DNA of 42,987 nt from Desulfobacteraceae bacterium (GCA_030615105.1 JAUWZV010000006.1:1-42987); one strand, 5' to 3'. Shown: positions 35,330 to 42,987, counted from the first letter of the stretch. Numbers and translations: made by a program. The notes: generated by a model not told the origin, from the sequence alone.

Positions 35330-35800
35330 TTACTCTAATGTTATTCGAAAATCGCAGTGGTTATGGCCTTCCATGATCGTTTTGGTGCGAACGAGCTTCA
35401 TCCTTGGGTTAAAGCCTTCGACCAGTTCGAAATCCCGGCCGCAGGACAGGACAACGCCCAGGTCAGCCATGCCCAGTTCCTTGTACATGTCAGCATAGCG
35501 ACACTGCTTCATGATGAAAAAATAGTTGTGATCTGAAAGTTCCAAGACCTCCATCTCGTAAGCGTCGCCCGCCGCCCAAGCATTCAAACCCTTAGCGAAG
35601 TCGGCCATGCTGTTTCCGCCCATCTGTATAGCCAGTTGGGCGCCGCTTTCCTGCGCCAACGATCTGATTACCCGATTGACCACTGCGAGGGCCTTATCCC
35701 GGCCAAATTCCTCGATAAAGGCCTTGATTAAAGGTCCCGCTATGCGGGCCTCGATTTCTCGTCTAGTAAAAATGTTAATCTGGCTCAAATCTGCTCCCAT
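35330..35800 (-). CDS. ATC-hydrolase-like protein (PF14196 type), intact copy
   Basis: A 156-residue cytoplasmic protein resembling L-2-amino-thiazoline-4-carboxylate hydrolase family members. Conserved elements shared with the paralogue at 28891-29340 are RREIEARI, PLIKAF, DFAKGLNAW, QCRYADMYKELGM (Cys100), VVLSCGRDFELVEGFNP (Cys120) and TIMEGHNHCDFRI (Cys149). Cysteines and acidic or histidine residues at the C-terminus are plausible catalytic or metal-binding groups (inference). GGAGA precedes ATG 35800. It lies 28 bases upstream of the nitroreductase start and 50 bases past the aminotransferase end, so one transcript is likely. The true substrate is unknown. Confidence 0.88.
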   Translation of the reverse strand: MGADLSQINIFTRREIEARIAGPLIKAFIEEFGRDKALAVVNRVIRSLAQESGAQLAIQMGGNSMADFAKGLNAWAAGDAYEMEVLELSDHNYFFIMKQCRYADMYKELGMADLGVVLSCGRDFELVEGFNPRMKLVRTKTIMEGHNHCDFRITLE

Positions 35801-35850
35801 TAATCTGTCTCCAATCCAGTGTGTAGAGGATAAAACTACTGGGATCTTAC

Positions 35851-37017
35851 TTAGGACATGAACTTCTCAAGCCGCTCCATAGCCTCGGCAATGCGTTCTA
35901 CAGGCTGGGCATTGGCAATGCGCACATATCCCTCGCCCTTCTCCCCGTAGGCAGAGCCTGGGATCATCCACACATTACCATCTTCGAGGAACTTAAAAGA
36001 AAATTCCTGGGAGGTATAGCCTTGAGGGATTTCGCCCCAGCAGTAGAAAGTAGCTCTCGGGGTCAGCATCTCAAGCCCCATCTCCTTCCAGGCCTTCACT
36101 ACCACATCCCTTCTTTCTGCAAATCTCCTGTTACGTTCCTCCATCCAATCAATAGGTCCGGTAAGTGCCGCTATGGAAGCCACCTGAAGTGGATAGTACA
36201 ATCCCCGATCAGACTGGGATTTAATTTTTGCCATGCCGCTGATGATTTCTTTGTTCCCCAAGAGCATTCCTACCCGCCAGCCACAGCTATTGAAGGATTT
36301 AGACATGGAATTGAGCTCGACTCCAACCTCTTTGGCACCAGGGAATTTAAGAAAACTTGGCGGTCTGTACCCATCGAAACAGATATCCATATAGGGATTG
36401 TCACTTACCACCCACACATCAAATTCTTTTGCCCATTCGATGAGCTTTATGAAAAATGCATCATCGGCAGTAGCCGTTGTGGGGTTGTGGGGGATATTGA
36501 TCCAGATCATCTTTGCCTTTTTTGCTATGTCAGCCGGTATGGCATCCAGATCAGGAAGAAAGTTATTTTCTTTCAATAATGGATAAAACTCAACCATGCC
36601 TCCCGCAATTTTCACCCCTGCTTCATAAGAGGGGTAAGCCGGATCAGAGACCAGTGCTACATCACCAGGATCCAAAAGGCAGTTATGAATTTGGAAGATT
36701 GCTTCGGCAGCACCCAGGCAATATATCACCTCTGTTTCCGGGTCCATCTCCACACCGTGGCGACGCTTGTACCACTCAGCGATTGCATCATAAAAGGGTT
36801 TTATGGGATAACCGGATGGATAGTGATGGTTGTTTGGATTTGACACCGCCTCAGCGAGTGCTCTTAATTGGTGCTCTGTCGGTATTGTATCCGGATCACC
36901 CAGACCGAGGTTTATCACGTCTCTACCCTCAGCTCTCATGAGTGTTATCTTTTGGTTCATTGCTGGTCCAGCGTAGGCTTTGAAATTATTTAGTTTGCCT
37001 GCTGTCTTCATTTTCAT
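35851..37017 (-). CDS. PLP-dependent class I/II aminotransferase
   Basis: A fold-type I aminotransferase of 388 residues in the AspC/LL-DAP-like group. INLGLGDPDTIPTEHQ opens the protein, GAAEAIFQI binds the PLP phosphate, Tyr128 is in DPAYPSY, NIPHNPTTA holds the conserved Asn, Asp206 is in VVSDNPYMDI, and the Schiff-base Lys240 is in NSMSKSFNSCGWRVGM. The start has GGAGG. It follows the cupin gene by eight bases. Amino donor and acceptor cannot be told from sequence. In this cluster it could remove the amino group of an unusual amino acid after ring opening. Confidence 0.93.
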   Translation of the reverse strand: MKMKTAGKLNNFKAYAGPAMNQKITLMRAEGRDVINLGLGDPDTIPTEHQLRALAEAVSNPNNHHYPSGYPIKPFYDAIAEWYKRRHGVEMDPETEVIYCLGAAEAIFQIHNCLLDPGDVALVSDPAYPSYEAGVKIAGGMVEFYPLLKENNFLPDLDAIPADIAKKAKMIWINIPHNPTTATADDAFFIKLIEWAKEFDVWVVSDNPYMDICFDGYRPPSFLKFPGAKEVGVELNSMSKSFNSCGWRVGMLLGNKEIISGMAKIKSQSDRGLYYPLQVASIAALTGPIDWMEERNRRFAERRDVVVKAWKEMGLEMLTPRATFYCWGEIPQGYTSQEFSFKFLEDGNVWMIPGSAYGEKGEGYVRIANAQPVERIAEAMERLEKFMS

Positions 37018-37025
37018 CCTCCCTC

Positions 37026-37436
37026 CTAAAGGGTTTTATCTTCATAGACATTGCAAATGCAGCATAAAAAGGTTCCCGGCTCGGTCTCACTCATGTTCCT
37101 CATGCCGTGGGGCTCCATGCTGGGTATGTAGATAAATTCGCCCAGACCGCAGATCACCTTCTCAACCATCTCATCGGTCTCGGGATCGAAGCGCCAGCAC
37201 TCGAACTGACCGCTCATGATGTACATGGTTTGGACATAGAAATGGTTATGGATGGGGATCTCGGCGCCCGGCTGGGCGGTGAAAAATCTTAGGCCGTATT
37301 CGGGCTGACCATCTTTGTCTTTCCCGGTTTTAGACAGCCAGCGAATACTGATGCCCTTGACGTCGTTTAGCTTATCTCTGTAAGGGATCTTTCCCACCTT
37401 GACCTCATCAATATCCTTCCAGTTCAAGACTTCCAT
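37026..37436 (-). CDS. Single-domain cupin protein
   Basis: The 136-residue protein is a small beta-barrel cupin. The first metal motif is IPIHNHFYVQTMYIMSGQFE (His63, His65, with Gln69 where Glu is common), and the second supplies His110 in GEFIYIPSMEPHGMRN. Metal binding by three histidines is likely. Such proteins act as dioxygenases, isomerases or ligand sensors. The context of an anaerobic catabolic cluster argues for isomerase or binding roles, but this is inference. GGAGG precedes the ATG. Confidence 0.88.
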   Translation of the reverse strand: MEVLNWKDIDEVKVGKIPYRDKLNDVKGISIRWLSKTGKDKDGQPEYGLRFFTAQPGAEIPIHNHFYVQTMYIMSGQFECWRFDPETDEMVEKVICGLGEFIYIPSMEPHGMRNMSETEPGTFLCCICNVYEDKTL

Positions 37437-37548
37437 AGTCTCCTCCTTTCTTTGAAATAAGAGTCAATAGCGCCAAATCATCCGTTCTCACGCTTCGCCG
37501 CCTATTTCTTTTTTATTGACCGCTGCCGCTGGAGGCGTTCTTTTTCCT

Positions 37549-38196
37549 TTAAAATGTGCTCATGATCTCATCTACCGACTTCTTGATGTGCGCAGCACCG
37601 GCCGCCCGAAGTCTGGCCTCGTCTTTTGCCTTAATTGCCCGAATGATCTCAAGCGTCTCGGCAAAAAACGATTTTGGATTGATTTCACGCGGGATAGACA
37701 GCCAGAAGCGGAGATAATGGCTAAGTAACTGCTCGAGTAGTTGGGCCAACTGACTGTTTTTGGTCCCCTGAAAGAGTCTCCGATGGAACTTAACGTCGAG
37801 TTCGATCATTTGCCTGTTGCTTGCCATATCGTCCAGTTGCAGTATCTCTTTCTCCAGCTCGCCCAGGGCTGCCAGTTCCTCAGGAGTTATGCGATACATG
37901 GCCCAGATATTGCCCTGAACCTCCATTATGGAACGAATCTCGGTAGTCTCTCTAATCCGTTCCAGACTGAGTGGAGTGACCATGAAATGCGATCCTTGAC
38001 GCAAAAGCCATCCCTCGCCCTGGAGGATAATCAGCACTTCTTTGATCGGGGTGCGGCTGACTCCAAAGGATTTGGCCATCTCGCTCAGATTGAGGAGGCT
38101 TTCCGGCATTAGATCCAGCCAAATTATCTTTTCTTTCAGCAATTCATGAATCTTCTCAGACTCCATCCTTAATCTCGCCTCTTTCGCCAAAGCCAC
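37549..38196 (-). CDS. GntR-family transcriptional regulator (FadR/FCD type)
   Basis: An N-terminal winged helix (about 11-75) contains the recognition region LSEMAKSFGVSRTPIKEVLIILQGEGWLLRQGSHFMVTPL. A helical FCD ligand domain follows, with metal-type positions DVKFHRRLF and HIKKSVDEI. It has 215 residues from the GTG at 38196, or 205 from ATG 38166, where the HTH begins; I cannot decide between them. It is divergent in role from the enzymes but transcribed in the same direction, first in the run before the cupin. It probably controls that run and itself in response to a small carboxylate ligand. Confidence 0.9.
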   Translation of the reverse strand: MALAKEARLRMESEKIHELLKEKIIWLDLMPESLLNLSEMAKSFGVSRTPIKEVLIILQGEGWLLRQGSHFMVTPLSLERIRETTEIRSIMEVQGNIWAMYRITPEELAALGELEKEILQLDDMASNRQMIELDVKFHRRLFQGTKNSQLAQLLEQLLSHYLRFWLSIPREINPKSFFAETLEIIRAIKAKDEARLRAAGAAHIKKSVDEIMSTF

Positions 38197-38336
38197 ATTT
38201 CGCCCTGGCTGTTTACAAGCAGAAAGTCATCCACCCCTGAATTAAGAAGCCTTTTCTGAGTATGCCAAACTCTCTCAAATAGGTCAAAATGGCACTGACA
38301 CAAGTTCCGTATGCAAGCTATATTTATAATTAATTC

Positions 38337-38350
38337 ATTGTGCATACAAT
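38337..38350. promoter_or_regulatory. Candidate GntR operator overlapping a promoter
   Basis: ATTGTGCATACAAT is an inverted pair ATTGT/ACAAT with a four-base centre, close to the TTGTnnnnACAA pattern known for FadR/FCD-type GntR regulators. On the minus strand it overlaps a possible -35 (TTGTAT), followed about 17 bases later by a TA-rich -10 (TAAATA). It sits about 140 bases upstream of the regulator start. The placement suggests autoregulation of the cluster. Pattern match only. Confidence 0.4.
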
Positions 38351-38588
38351 ATAAATAGATATTTGATTCATGTCAATTAATTTTTTTATTTTTTTTTCGA
38401 GGAACTACCAGACCCGCATCTATTAATCCCTTGAAAAAGCTGAAAAGTTCTTAAACAGGAGGATTGGGAAAAACTAATGCTAACAGACGTGCTCCATTGG
38501 AAAATTGCATAGAGGAAGTAGGTTCTAAAAAACCTTATTATTTTCATTGTCTGACACCATATTGCTTATTATTTGAATTGAAAACGCC
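38351..38588. other. AT-rich spacer, nothing recognised
   Basis: With 38197-38336 this makes a 392-base gap between the regulator start and the end of the adenine-deaminase-like gene. No gene or RNA is recognised. It should hold the terminator of the deaminase gene (minus strand) and the promoter of the regulator. Confidence 0.35.
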
Positions 38589-40367
38589 TTAATCTAGAAT
38601 TAGGCCTAAGGTCTTTCCATCTTTTAAGTTCACAAGTCCTTCTTCACAAATCCTCAAAAAGGGTATGGCTGCAGTTGTAAGAGTATTAAGGGTCAGCAAG
38701 GGATCATCAAAAGGAAAACCTAAATCCTTTATAATTTTGGTAACTTCCTCCATCCTTTTTGCAAGCATGCTAATTGGCATATCACCTATGAGGCCAAATA
38801 CAGGCAAGGGAATTTCTGCCAGAATCTTACCTCCTGAATAGACAACAGCACCTCCCTGTAAAGCATAAATCCTGTTAACAGCACCTGCCATATCCTTATC
38901 ATTTTCACCTACAACAATGATATCCGATGTCTCCCAGGCTGTAGAGCATGCAATAGCCCCGCCCTTTAAGTGGAATCCCCTGATAAGCCCTACAAAGATC
39001 TTTCCTGGAAAATACTTTCTGTCAATGGCTGCTACCTTTAATATATCCTTGCTTACATCCTGTCTGATCTCACCGTCAATTACAGGTAGGGAAATTATTA
39101 GTTCCTTGGTCACCAAATCTGTAACCTGGTCTATTACCCTAACATTCACATGGATGGATTTCTTCTTGACTTGTATAGAAAAAACAGATGGTTCAATCTC
39201 TCTTAAAAGTTGAATACTATTCAGGCTATCCCTGGAAAAGACATGTTTTCTTGGAGATACCAGAAGATTTCCTTCTCTGGCAATGATTTTACCCTTGCTT
39301 ATTACATATTCTGCCTTAATGATTCGGGGATCGGGGATAATGAGCATATCCGCATATTTGCCAGGGGCAATCCCACCAACAATACCATCCAGAAAAAAAT
39401 GCTCTGCCACATTTATAGTGGCCATCTGAATAGCATCTACCGGATCAAAACCGCAATCAATGGCCTTCTGTACAACAAATTCCATGTATCCCTTCTCAAG
39501 CAAATCCCCTGGTCCTATTCCATCAGTAACCAATATGAGCCTTCTGAAGTCAACCCTGGCATCCTTTATTCTGGATATAGGGGCAAGATCCCTCCTTATG
39601 CTTCCCTCCCTTATCATAACATGCATGCCCAGCCTTAATCGTTCTAAAACCTCCTCTGAATTTATCGGCTCATGGCAAGAGGATATGCCAGGGACTATAT
39701 ACGCCATAAGTTTTTTACCTTTTGCTCCTGCGGAATGCCCCTCCAACCTTTTCCCAAATTTAAGGGTTTCCTTAAAAATTGGAAGAAACTCTTCTGGTTC
39801 CTGCATAACCACCTGCCAGTAGGACTCACCAAGCCCTAAAATATCATCCCTTGAAAGAAGTTTTTTTAGCGTGGCCTTTGAGATACCCAGTGCCTTTTTA
39901 CTTATGGAAACCATAGAGGGTGCGGTAGCAAAGATCTTGATAGGCTGATCCCTCAGAGAGGACAGAAAATCAACTACCCCTTCATAACCCATTATTGGAA
40001 AGATCTCGATGGTTTCAGTGATAATAGTTGTTGTGCCACCAACCATGGTATATTTCAGAAACTCGCTTACATTATAGAGCCAGACAAGATGGGCATGACC
40101 GTCAATAAGCCCTGGAATGATGGTTTTGCCCTTGGCATCTATTATCTTGGTATGGGGACCAATCGTATCTTCCGGATCATTCCCCACATAGGCTATCCAC
40201 TCTCCCTTTATACTCACCGAATAATGATCAAGCAGTTCACCTGTATAAACATTGAGGATAGTTGCATTTATAATAGTTAGATCGGCCTTTTCCTTCCCCA
40301 GGATAACATTAATTAATTCCTTCGCCCTATCTGTTCCCTCTATAGAGAGTAATCCATGTTTTGTCAT
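38589..40367 (-). CDS. Adenine deaminase-like amidohydrolase, divergent
   Basis: The ATG at 40367 follows AAGGAGAG and is preferred to 40403, which lacks a ribosome site. The 592-residue protein has the full adenine deaminase layout: metal motif LIDGHAHLVW, GTTTIITE, GLGE, GHSAGAKGKKLMAYIVPGISSCHE, VMIREGS, VTDGIGPGDLLEKGYME, ATINVAEHF and the C-terminal deaminase-type domain ending near LTLNTLTTAAIPFLRICEEGLV. Compared with the usual motifs, SSDHE has become SSCHE and TDD has become TDG, so metal ligands differ. The substrate may therefore not be adenine. It is divergent from panB. Confidence 0.82.
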   Translation of the reverse strand: MTKHGLLSIEGTDRAKELINVILGKEKADLTIINATILNVYTGELLDHYSVSIKGEWIAYVGNDPEDTIGPHTKIIDAKGKTIIPGLIDGHAHLVWLYNVSEFLKYTMVGGTTTIITETIEIFPIMGYEGVVDFLSSLRDQPIKIFATAPSMVSISKKALGISKATLKKLLSRDDILGLGESYWQVVMQEPEEFLPIFKETLKFGKRLEGHSAGAKGKKLMAYIVPGISSCHEPINSEEVLERLRLGMHVMIREGSIRRDLAPISRIKDARVDFRRLILVTDGIGPGDLLEKGYMEFVVQKAIDCGFDPVDAIQMATINVAEHFFLDGIVGGIAPGKYADMLIIPDPRIIKAEYVISKGKIIAREGNLLVSPRKHVFSRDSLNSIQLLREIEPSVFSIQVKKKSIHVNVRVIDQVTDLVTKELIISLPVIDGEIRQDVSKDILKVAAIDRKYFPGKIFVGLIRGFHLKGGAIACSTAWETSDIIVVGENDKDMAGAVNRIYALQGGAVVYSGGKILAEIPLPVFGLIGDMPISMLAKRMEEVTKIIKDLGFPFDDPLLTLNTLTTAAIPFLRICEEGLVNLKDGKTLGLILD

Positions 40368-40503
40368 GCTGAAGCTCTCCTTAAATCCTGAGATCTTAAC
40401 CATCTATGCATTTCTATTAATTGCTCAATATCCTGTGGACTTATTGTATGTTATAAAACCTGAACCAATCGTTCGACCTGGAGGCTCTCGACAGGCATAC
40501 AAA

Positions 40504-40671
40504 TGTAGGGTGGCATTTTATAAGCCTTAGGCTTATTTAAATGCCACCGGTTTACGGTCGGGTTTTAAACCCGACCCTACAAAGAATGATGCAGATATAC
40601 AATACCCAGAATTGTCGCGCCTCCCGATCCCGTACCGATCTCGGGACGGGGAGGGCTGGCCGACCCCTACA
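40504..40671. repeat. Composite palindromic element with TGTAGGG ends
   Basis: TGTAGGG (40504-40510) pairs with CCCTACA (40575-40581). Between them are a perfect nested hairpin with arms GGTGGCATTT and AAATGCCACC (40509-40548, inner ATAAGCC/GGCTTAT) and the palindrome GGTCGGGTTT-T-AAACCCGACC (40556-40576). A further hairpin, CTCCC..TCCCG with CGGGA..GGGAG (40621-40653), and a second CCCCTACA end (40664-40671) follow. This density of perfect stems has no coding meaning. It appears to be a non-coding repeat, perhaps two elements side by side, in the deaminase/panB spacer. Confidence 0.7.
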
Positions 40672-40868
40672 TTTTCCACGCTTTATTGAGCATGTTCCAT
40701 CTCTATTTAAAGTTGGTACAAATAAGTAGCCATATTACTTTTAGTAAAATCAGACCGTCAAGAAGAAATAACGATTGACTAACTTGAAATGATTATCTAT
40801 AAGGTCAAATAAGAGTCTGCCTGGATCTATTTCCTATTTGGACCGGGACAGAAATACTTTTTAATAAA

Positions 40869-40969
40869 CCCTGTTAGAATTTCACACGAGGAATTGTACC
40901 CCGTTTACAAAAGCGGGAGATCATTTTTTATATCTTTCCTATGCTCATGTCTGGGGATTTCTAACAGGG
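40869..40969. repeat. MITE-like element, copy 2 (CCCTGTTAGA ends, TAAA flanks)
   Basis: A 101-base element with CCCTGTTAGAATTTCACAC at the left and ATTTCTAACAGGG at the right, an 11-base inverted end pair. TAAA flanks both sides (40865-40868 and 40970-40973). Its left 36 bases closely match those of copy 1 at 9319 (TTTCACAC, ATTgTACCCCGT). Copy 2 probably represents the minimal unit. It lies 56 bases upstream of the panB start, so it was inserted into, or supplies, the panB leader. Confidence 0.75.
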
Positions 40970-40979
40970 TAAATAATAG

Positions 40980-41013
40980 AAAGGTCCTTCTGCCCAGGGA
41001 AGGACCTTTTTTT
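40980..41013 (+). terminator. Intrinsic-terminator-like hairpin directly before panB
   Basis: AAAGGTCCTT (40980-40989) and AAGGACCTTT (41000-41009) form a perfect 10-base stem with a 10-base loop, followed by seven T (41007-41013). The T-run ends three bases before the GGAGG of panB. No plus-strand gene lies upstream, so the structure either ends stray transcripts from the repeat region or acts as an attenuator in the panB leader. Confidence 0.65.
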
Positions 41014-41025
41014 ATGGAGGTGACT

Positions 41026-41859
41026 ATGGAAAGGAAAAAAGTAACCATTTCTGATCTTATGGATAAAAAGGAACAGGGAAGAAAAATAACAATGATGACT
41101 GCCTATGACTATCCGACTGCCCAGATGGTTGACCAAGCAGGGATTGACACAATATTAGTCGGGGATTCATTAGGAATGGTAGTTCTTGGATACTCCTCCA
41201 CCGTGCCTGTAAGCATGGAAGAGATGATTCATCACACAAAGACGGTAACCAGGGGTACTGCTTATGCCTTTGTGATAGGGGATATGCCTTTTATGTCCTA
41301 CCAGATAAGTATTGAGGCGGCCATTGAAAATGCCGGCCGTTTTATTAAAGAGGGGGGATGTGAGGCTGTGAAGCTTGAAGGTGGTACAGAGGTTGCCCAT
41401 GTAGTTAAGGCAATTGTTACCGCAGGTATTCCTGTGTGCGCCCATATTGGCCTCACTCCTCAAACAGCAACAATGCTAAGTGGTTTCAAGGTTCAGGGAA
41501 AGGATGCGGAAAGTGCAAGAAATTTAATCAACTCCGCTAAAGATTTGGAAAAGGCAGGTGCATTTATGATTGTTATGGAATGCATCCCGGACATATTGGC
41601 TTTAAGGATTACTAAGGAACTTAGCATACCTACAATAGGGATTGGTGCCGGCAAGGATTGCGATGGTCAGGTACTTGTCTATCATGACACTGTCGGCCTT
41701 TTTGAACGCTTTACCCCAAAATTCGTAAAGCAGTATATCAAATTAGGGCCAATGATAATTGATGCCTTGAAAGATTACAAAAGGGAGGTAGAAGAAGGTA
41801 TATTCCCTGGTGATGAACATATATTTAAAATGAGCAAGGAGGAGGTGGAAAAAATATGA
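41026..41859 (+). CDS. panB: 3-methyl-2-oxobutanoate hydroxymethyltransferase (ketopantoate hydroxymethyltransferase)
   Basis: PanB transfers a hydroxymethyl group from methylene-tetrahydrofolate to 3-methyl-2-oxobutanoate, the first step of pantothenate synthesis, in the cytoplasm. The ATG at 41026 is chosen because GGAGGTG stands just before it. The longer frame to 40894 would read through the repeat and the hairpin. The 277 residues are normal: MMTAYDYPTAQMVDQAGIDTILVGDSLGMVVLGYSSTVPVSMEEMIHHTKTVTRG, GDMPFMSYQ, CAHIGLTPQ, IPTIGIGAGKDCDGQVLVYHD. It overlaps panE by four bases (ATGA). Confidence 0.96.
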   Translation: MERKKVTISDLMDKKEQGRKITMMTAYDYPTAQMVDQAGIDTILVGDSLGMVVLGYSSTVPVSMEEMIHHTKTVTRGTAYAFVIGDMPFMSYQISIEAAIENAGRFIKEGGCEAVKLEGGTEVAHVVKAIVTAGIPVCAHIGLTPQTATMLSGFKVQGKDAESARNLINSAKDLEKAGAFMIVMECIPDILALRITKELSIPTIGIGAGKDCDGQVLVYHDTVGLFERFTPKFVKQYIKLGPMIIDALKDYKREVEEGIFPGDEHIFKMSKEEVEKI

Positions 41860-42779
41860 ACTTCCTTGTAGTCGGACCAGGAGCAATGGGATGTCTTTTT
41901 GCTGCAAGGTTAAAGACTGTCGGTTATGATGTTACCTTGCTGGATCACAATAAAAAAAGGGCAAGGCGGATTAACGAACAGGGGGTTAGTGTAAATGGGG
42001 TGTCAGGAAAATATAAGGTTCATATCCCAACCATGGCTGGAAATGTTCCCTTTAGCCCAGATTTTGTCTCTATCTGCGTTAAATCCAACGATACAAGGGA
42101 GGCTGGAGAAAGTGTTTCCTCTTCTATTGGACCAGATACAATAGTATTCACCCTTCAAAATGGTCTTGGAAATATAGAAACATTGGCAAAGATCTTTGGG
42201 AATGAAAAAATTCTGGGTGGAGTAACTTCCCAGGGCTCTACCCTATTGGGAGAGGGAAGTATTAGGCATGCTGGAGAGGGGGAAACTATAATTGGCCCAA
42301 AGGGAAAGGAAGAAGGTCCTGCTCAAAAACTTGCCTATATTATGAACAAAGCCGGTTTCAAGACACACCTAACAGATAATGTAGAAGACCTCATCTGGGG
42401 AAAACTTATCATCAATGTAGGCATAAATGCCCTGACAGCTATAACAAGGCTCAAAAATGGTAGAATCCCCATTACTAATGGAACAAGAAAGATTATGGAG
42501 GAGGCAGTTAGGGAGGCAGTTACTGTAGCAGAGGCAAAAGGGATAAATCTTCCATACAAAGAGCCATTAAGCAAGGCAATAAAAGTCTGTGAGGCAACTA
42601 AAGAAAATGTGGCCTCCATGCTCCAGGATGTGCTTAAGGAGAGAATAACAGAGGTGGAGATGATAAATGGGGCGATAGTAAGAGAGGGATATAAATTAGG
42701 GATACCTACCCCAGTTAACAGAACCCTCACAAATCTGGTTAAAGCAATTCAGGAGACATATCAGGAAAGATTACGCTAA
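41856..42779 (+). CDS. panE: 2-dehydropantoate 2-reductase (ketopantoate reductase)
   Basis: PanE reduces ketopantoate to pantoate with NADPH. The 307 residues begin with the Rossmann motif VVGPGAMGCLFAARL. SICVKSNDT, TLQNGLGNIETLA and the C-terminal helical domain with WGKLIINVGINALTAITRLKNGRI (catalytic Lys and Asn) follow, ending near EMINGAIVREGYKLGIPTPVNRTL. Its ATG overlaps the panB stop, so the two steps are translationally coupled. panC and panD are not in the window. After the stop, 208 bases to the window end show nothing recognisable. Confidence 0.95.
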   Translation: MNFLVVGPGAMGCLFAARLKTVGYDVTLLDHNKKRARRINEQGVSVNGVSGKYKVHIPTMAGNVPFSPDFVSICVKSNDTREAGESVSSSIGPDTIVFTLQNGLGNIETLAKIFGNEKILGGVTSQGSTLLGEGSIRHAGEGETIIGPKGKEEGPAQKLAYIMNKAGFKTHLTDNVEDLIWGKLIINVGINALTAITRLKNGRIPITNGTRKIMEEAVREAVTVAEAKGINLPYKEPLSKAIKVCEATKENVASMLQDVLKERITEVEMINGAIVREGYKLGIPTPVNRTLTNLVKAIQETYQERLR

Positions 42780-42987
42780 CCCCGTACCGCCATCTGCCTG
42801 ATTTATACTTGACACACAACTGTCCATTCCCTATAGCTCTTACCATAAAAAGGGAGTTCTTTATTATCTACTTTGCTTGAATAAATTCAATCAATTCAAT
42901 TTCTGAAAAAATGAGGATCACATGTTATAAGGATATTGCATAAGAACCTTTGGGAATTGTTCCAGAACCTACCTCTATTGCCAGCCC

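Noticed and set aside
40894-41025. N-terminal extension of panB
   Set aside because: It would translate the repeat end and the terminator-like hairpin. The family starts at MERKKVT, which has GGAGGTG in front.

Overview
The window looks like a chromosomal segment from an uncultured anaerobic member of the Desulfobacterota (former Deltaproteobacteria). This is inferred from the general character of the proteins, the many acyl-CoA and branched-chain-type ABC transporter genes, a 6-phosphofructokinase with pyrophosphate-type active-site residues, and intergenic spacers packed with palindromic repeats. No rRNA, tRNA, CRISPR array, phage module or transposase gene was recognised.

Left part (1-14,018) is mostly housekeeping. 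It holds an edge-truncated membrane protein, mnmG, pyrG, a hybrid sensor kinase split by an in-frame TAG, a D-cysteine desulfhydrase-family enzyme, recG, a secreted zinc-peptidase-like protein that overlaps the recG 3' end, and a probable PPi-dependent phosphofructokinase. Remnants of a YfcE-like phosphoesterase and of a RarD-like transporter lie between these genes.

Middle part (14,838-34,253, all on the minus strand) is a large catabolic region. In the direction of transcription it encodes a thiolase, an acyl-CoA ligase, 3-hydroxyacyl-CoA dehydrogenase, enoyl-CoA hydratase, an ATC-hydrolase-like protein, then a complete Liv-type uptake operon (livG, acyl-CoA ligase, livH, livM, livK, lipoprotein, livF). 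After that come a TIGR04076-like small protein, an acyl-CoA dehydrogenase, an atypical ligase-like protein, an M20 amidohydrolase, a ridA scrap and a frameshifted L-cysteine desulfidase-like gene. Together these can take up an organic or amino acid, activate it to a CoA thioester and run one full beta-oxidation round. ETF genes are not in the window.

Right part (34,435-38,196) is a compact GntR-cupin-aminotransferase-ATC-hydrolase-like-nitroreductase cluster. It has a candidate GntR operator upstream and appears more GC-rich than its surroundings. The two ATC-hydrolase-like paralogues (28,869-29,340 and 35,330-35,800) bracket the beta-oxidation genes. I regard this cluster as the best candidate for an undescribed pathway. 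A divergent adenine-deaminase-like gene follows, then panB-panE on the plus strand behind a terminator-like hairpin.

The spacers carry several palindromic elements, including two copies of one family with CCCTGTTAGA inverted ends flanked by TAAA (9319-9637 and 40869-40969). Several genes carry single lesions (6512, about 15,194, about 15,922, about 28,888). These could be real decay or assembly indels, and read data would decide.
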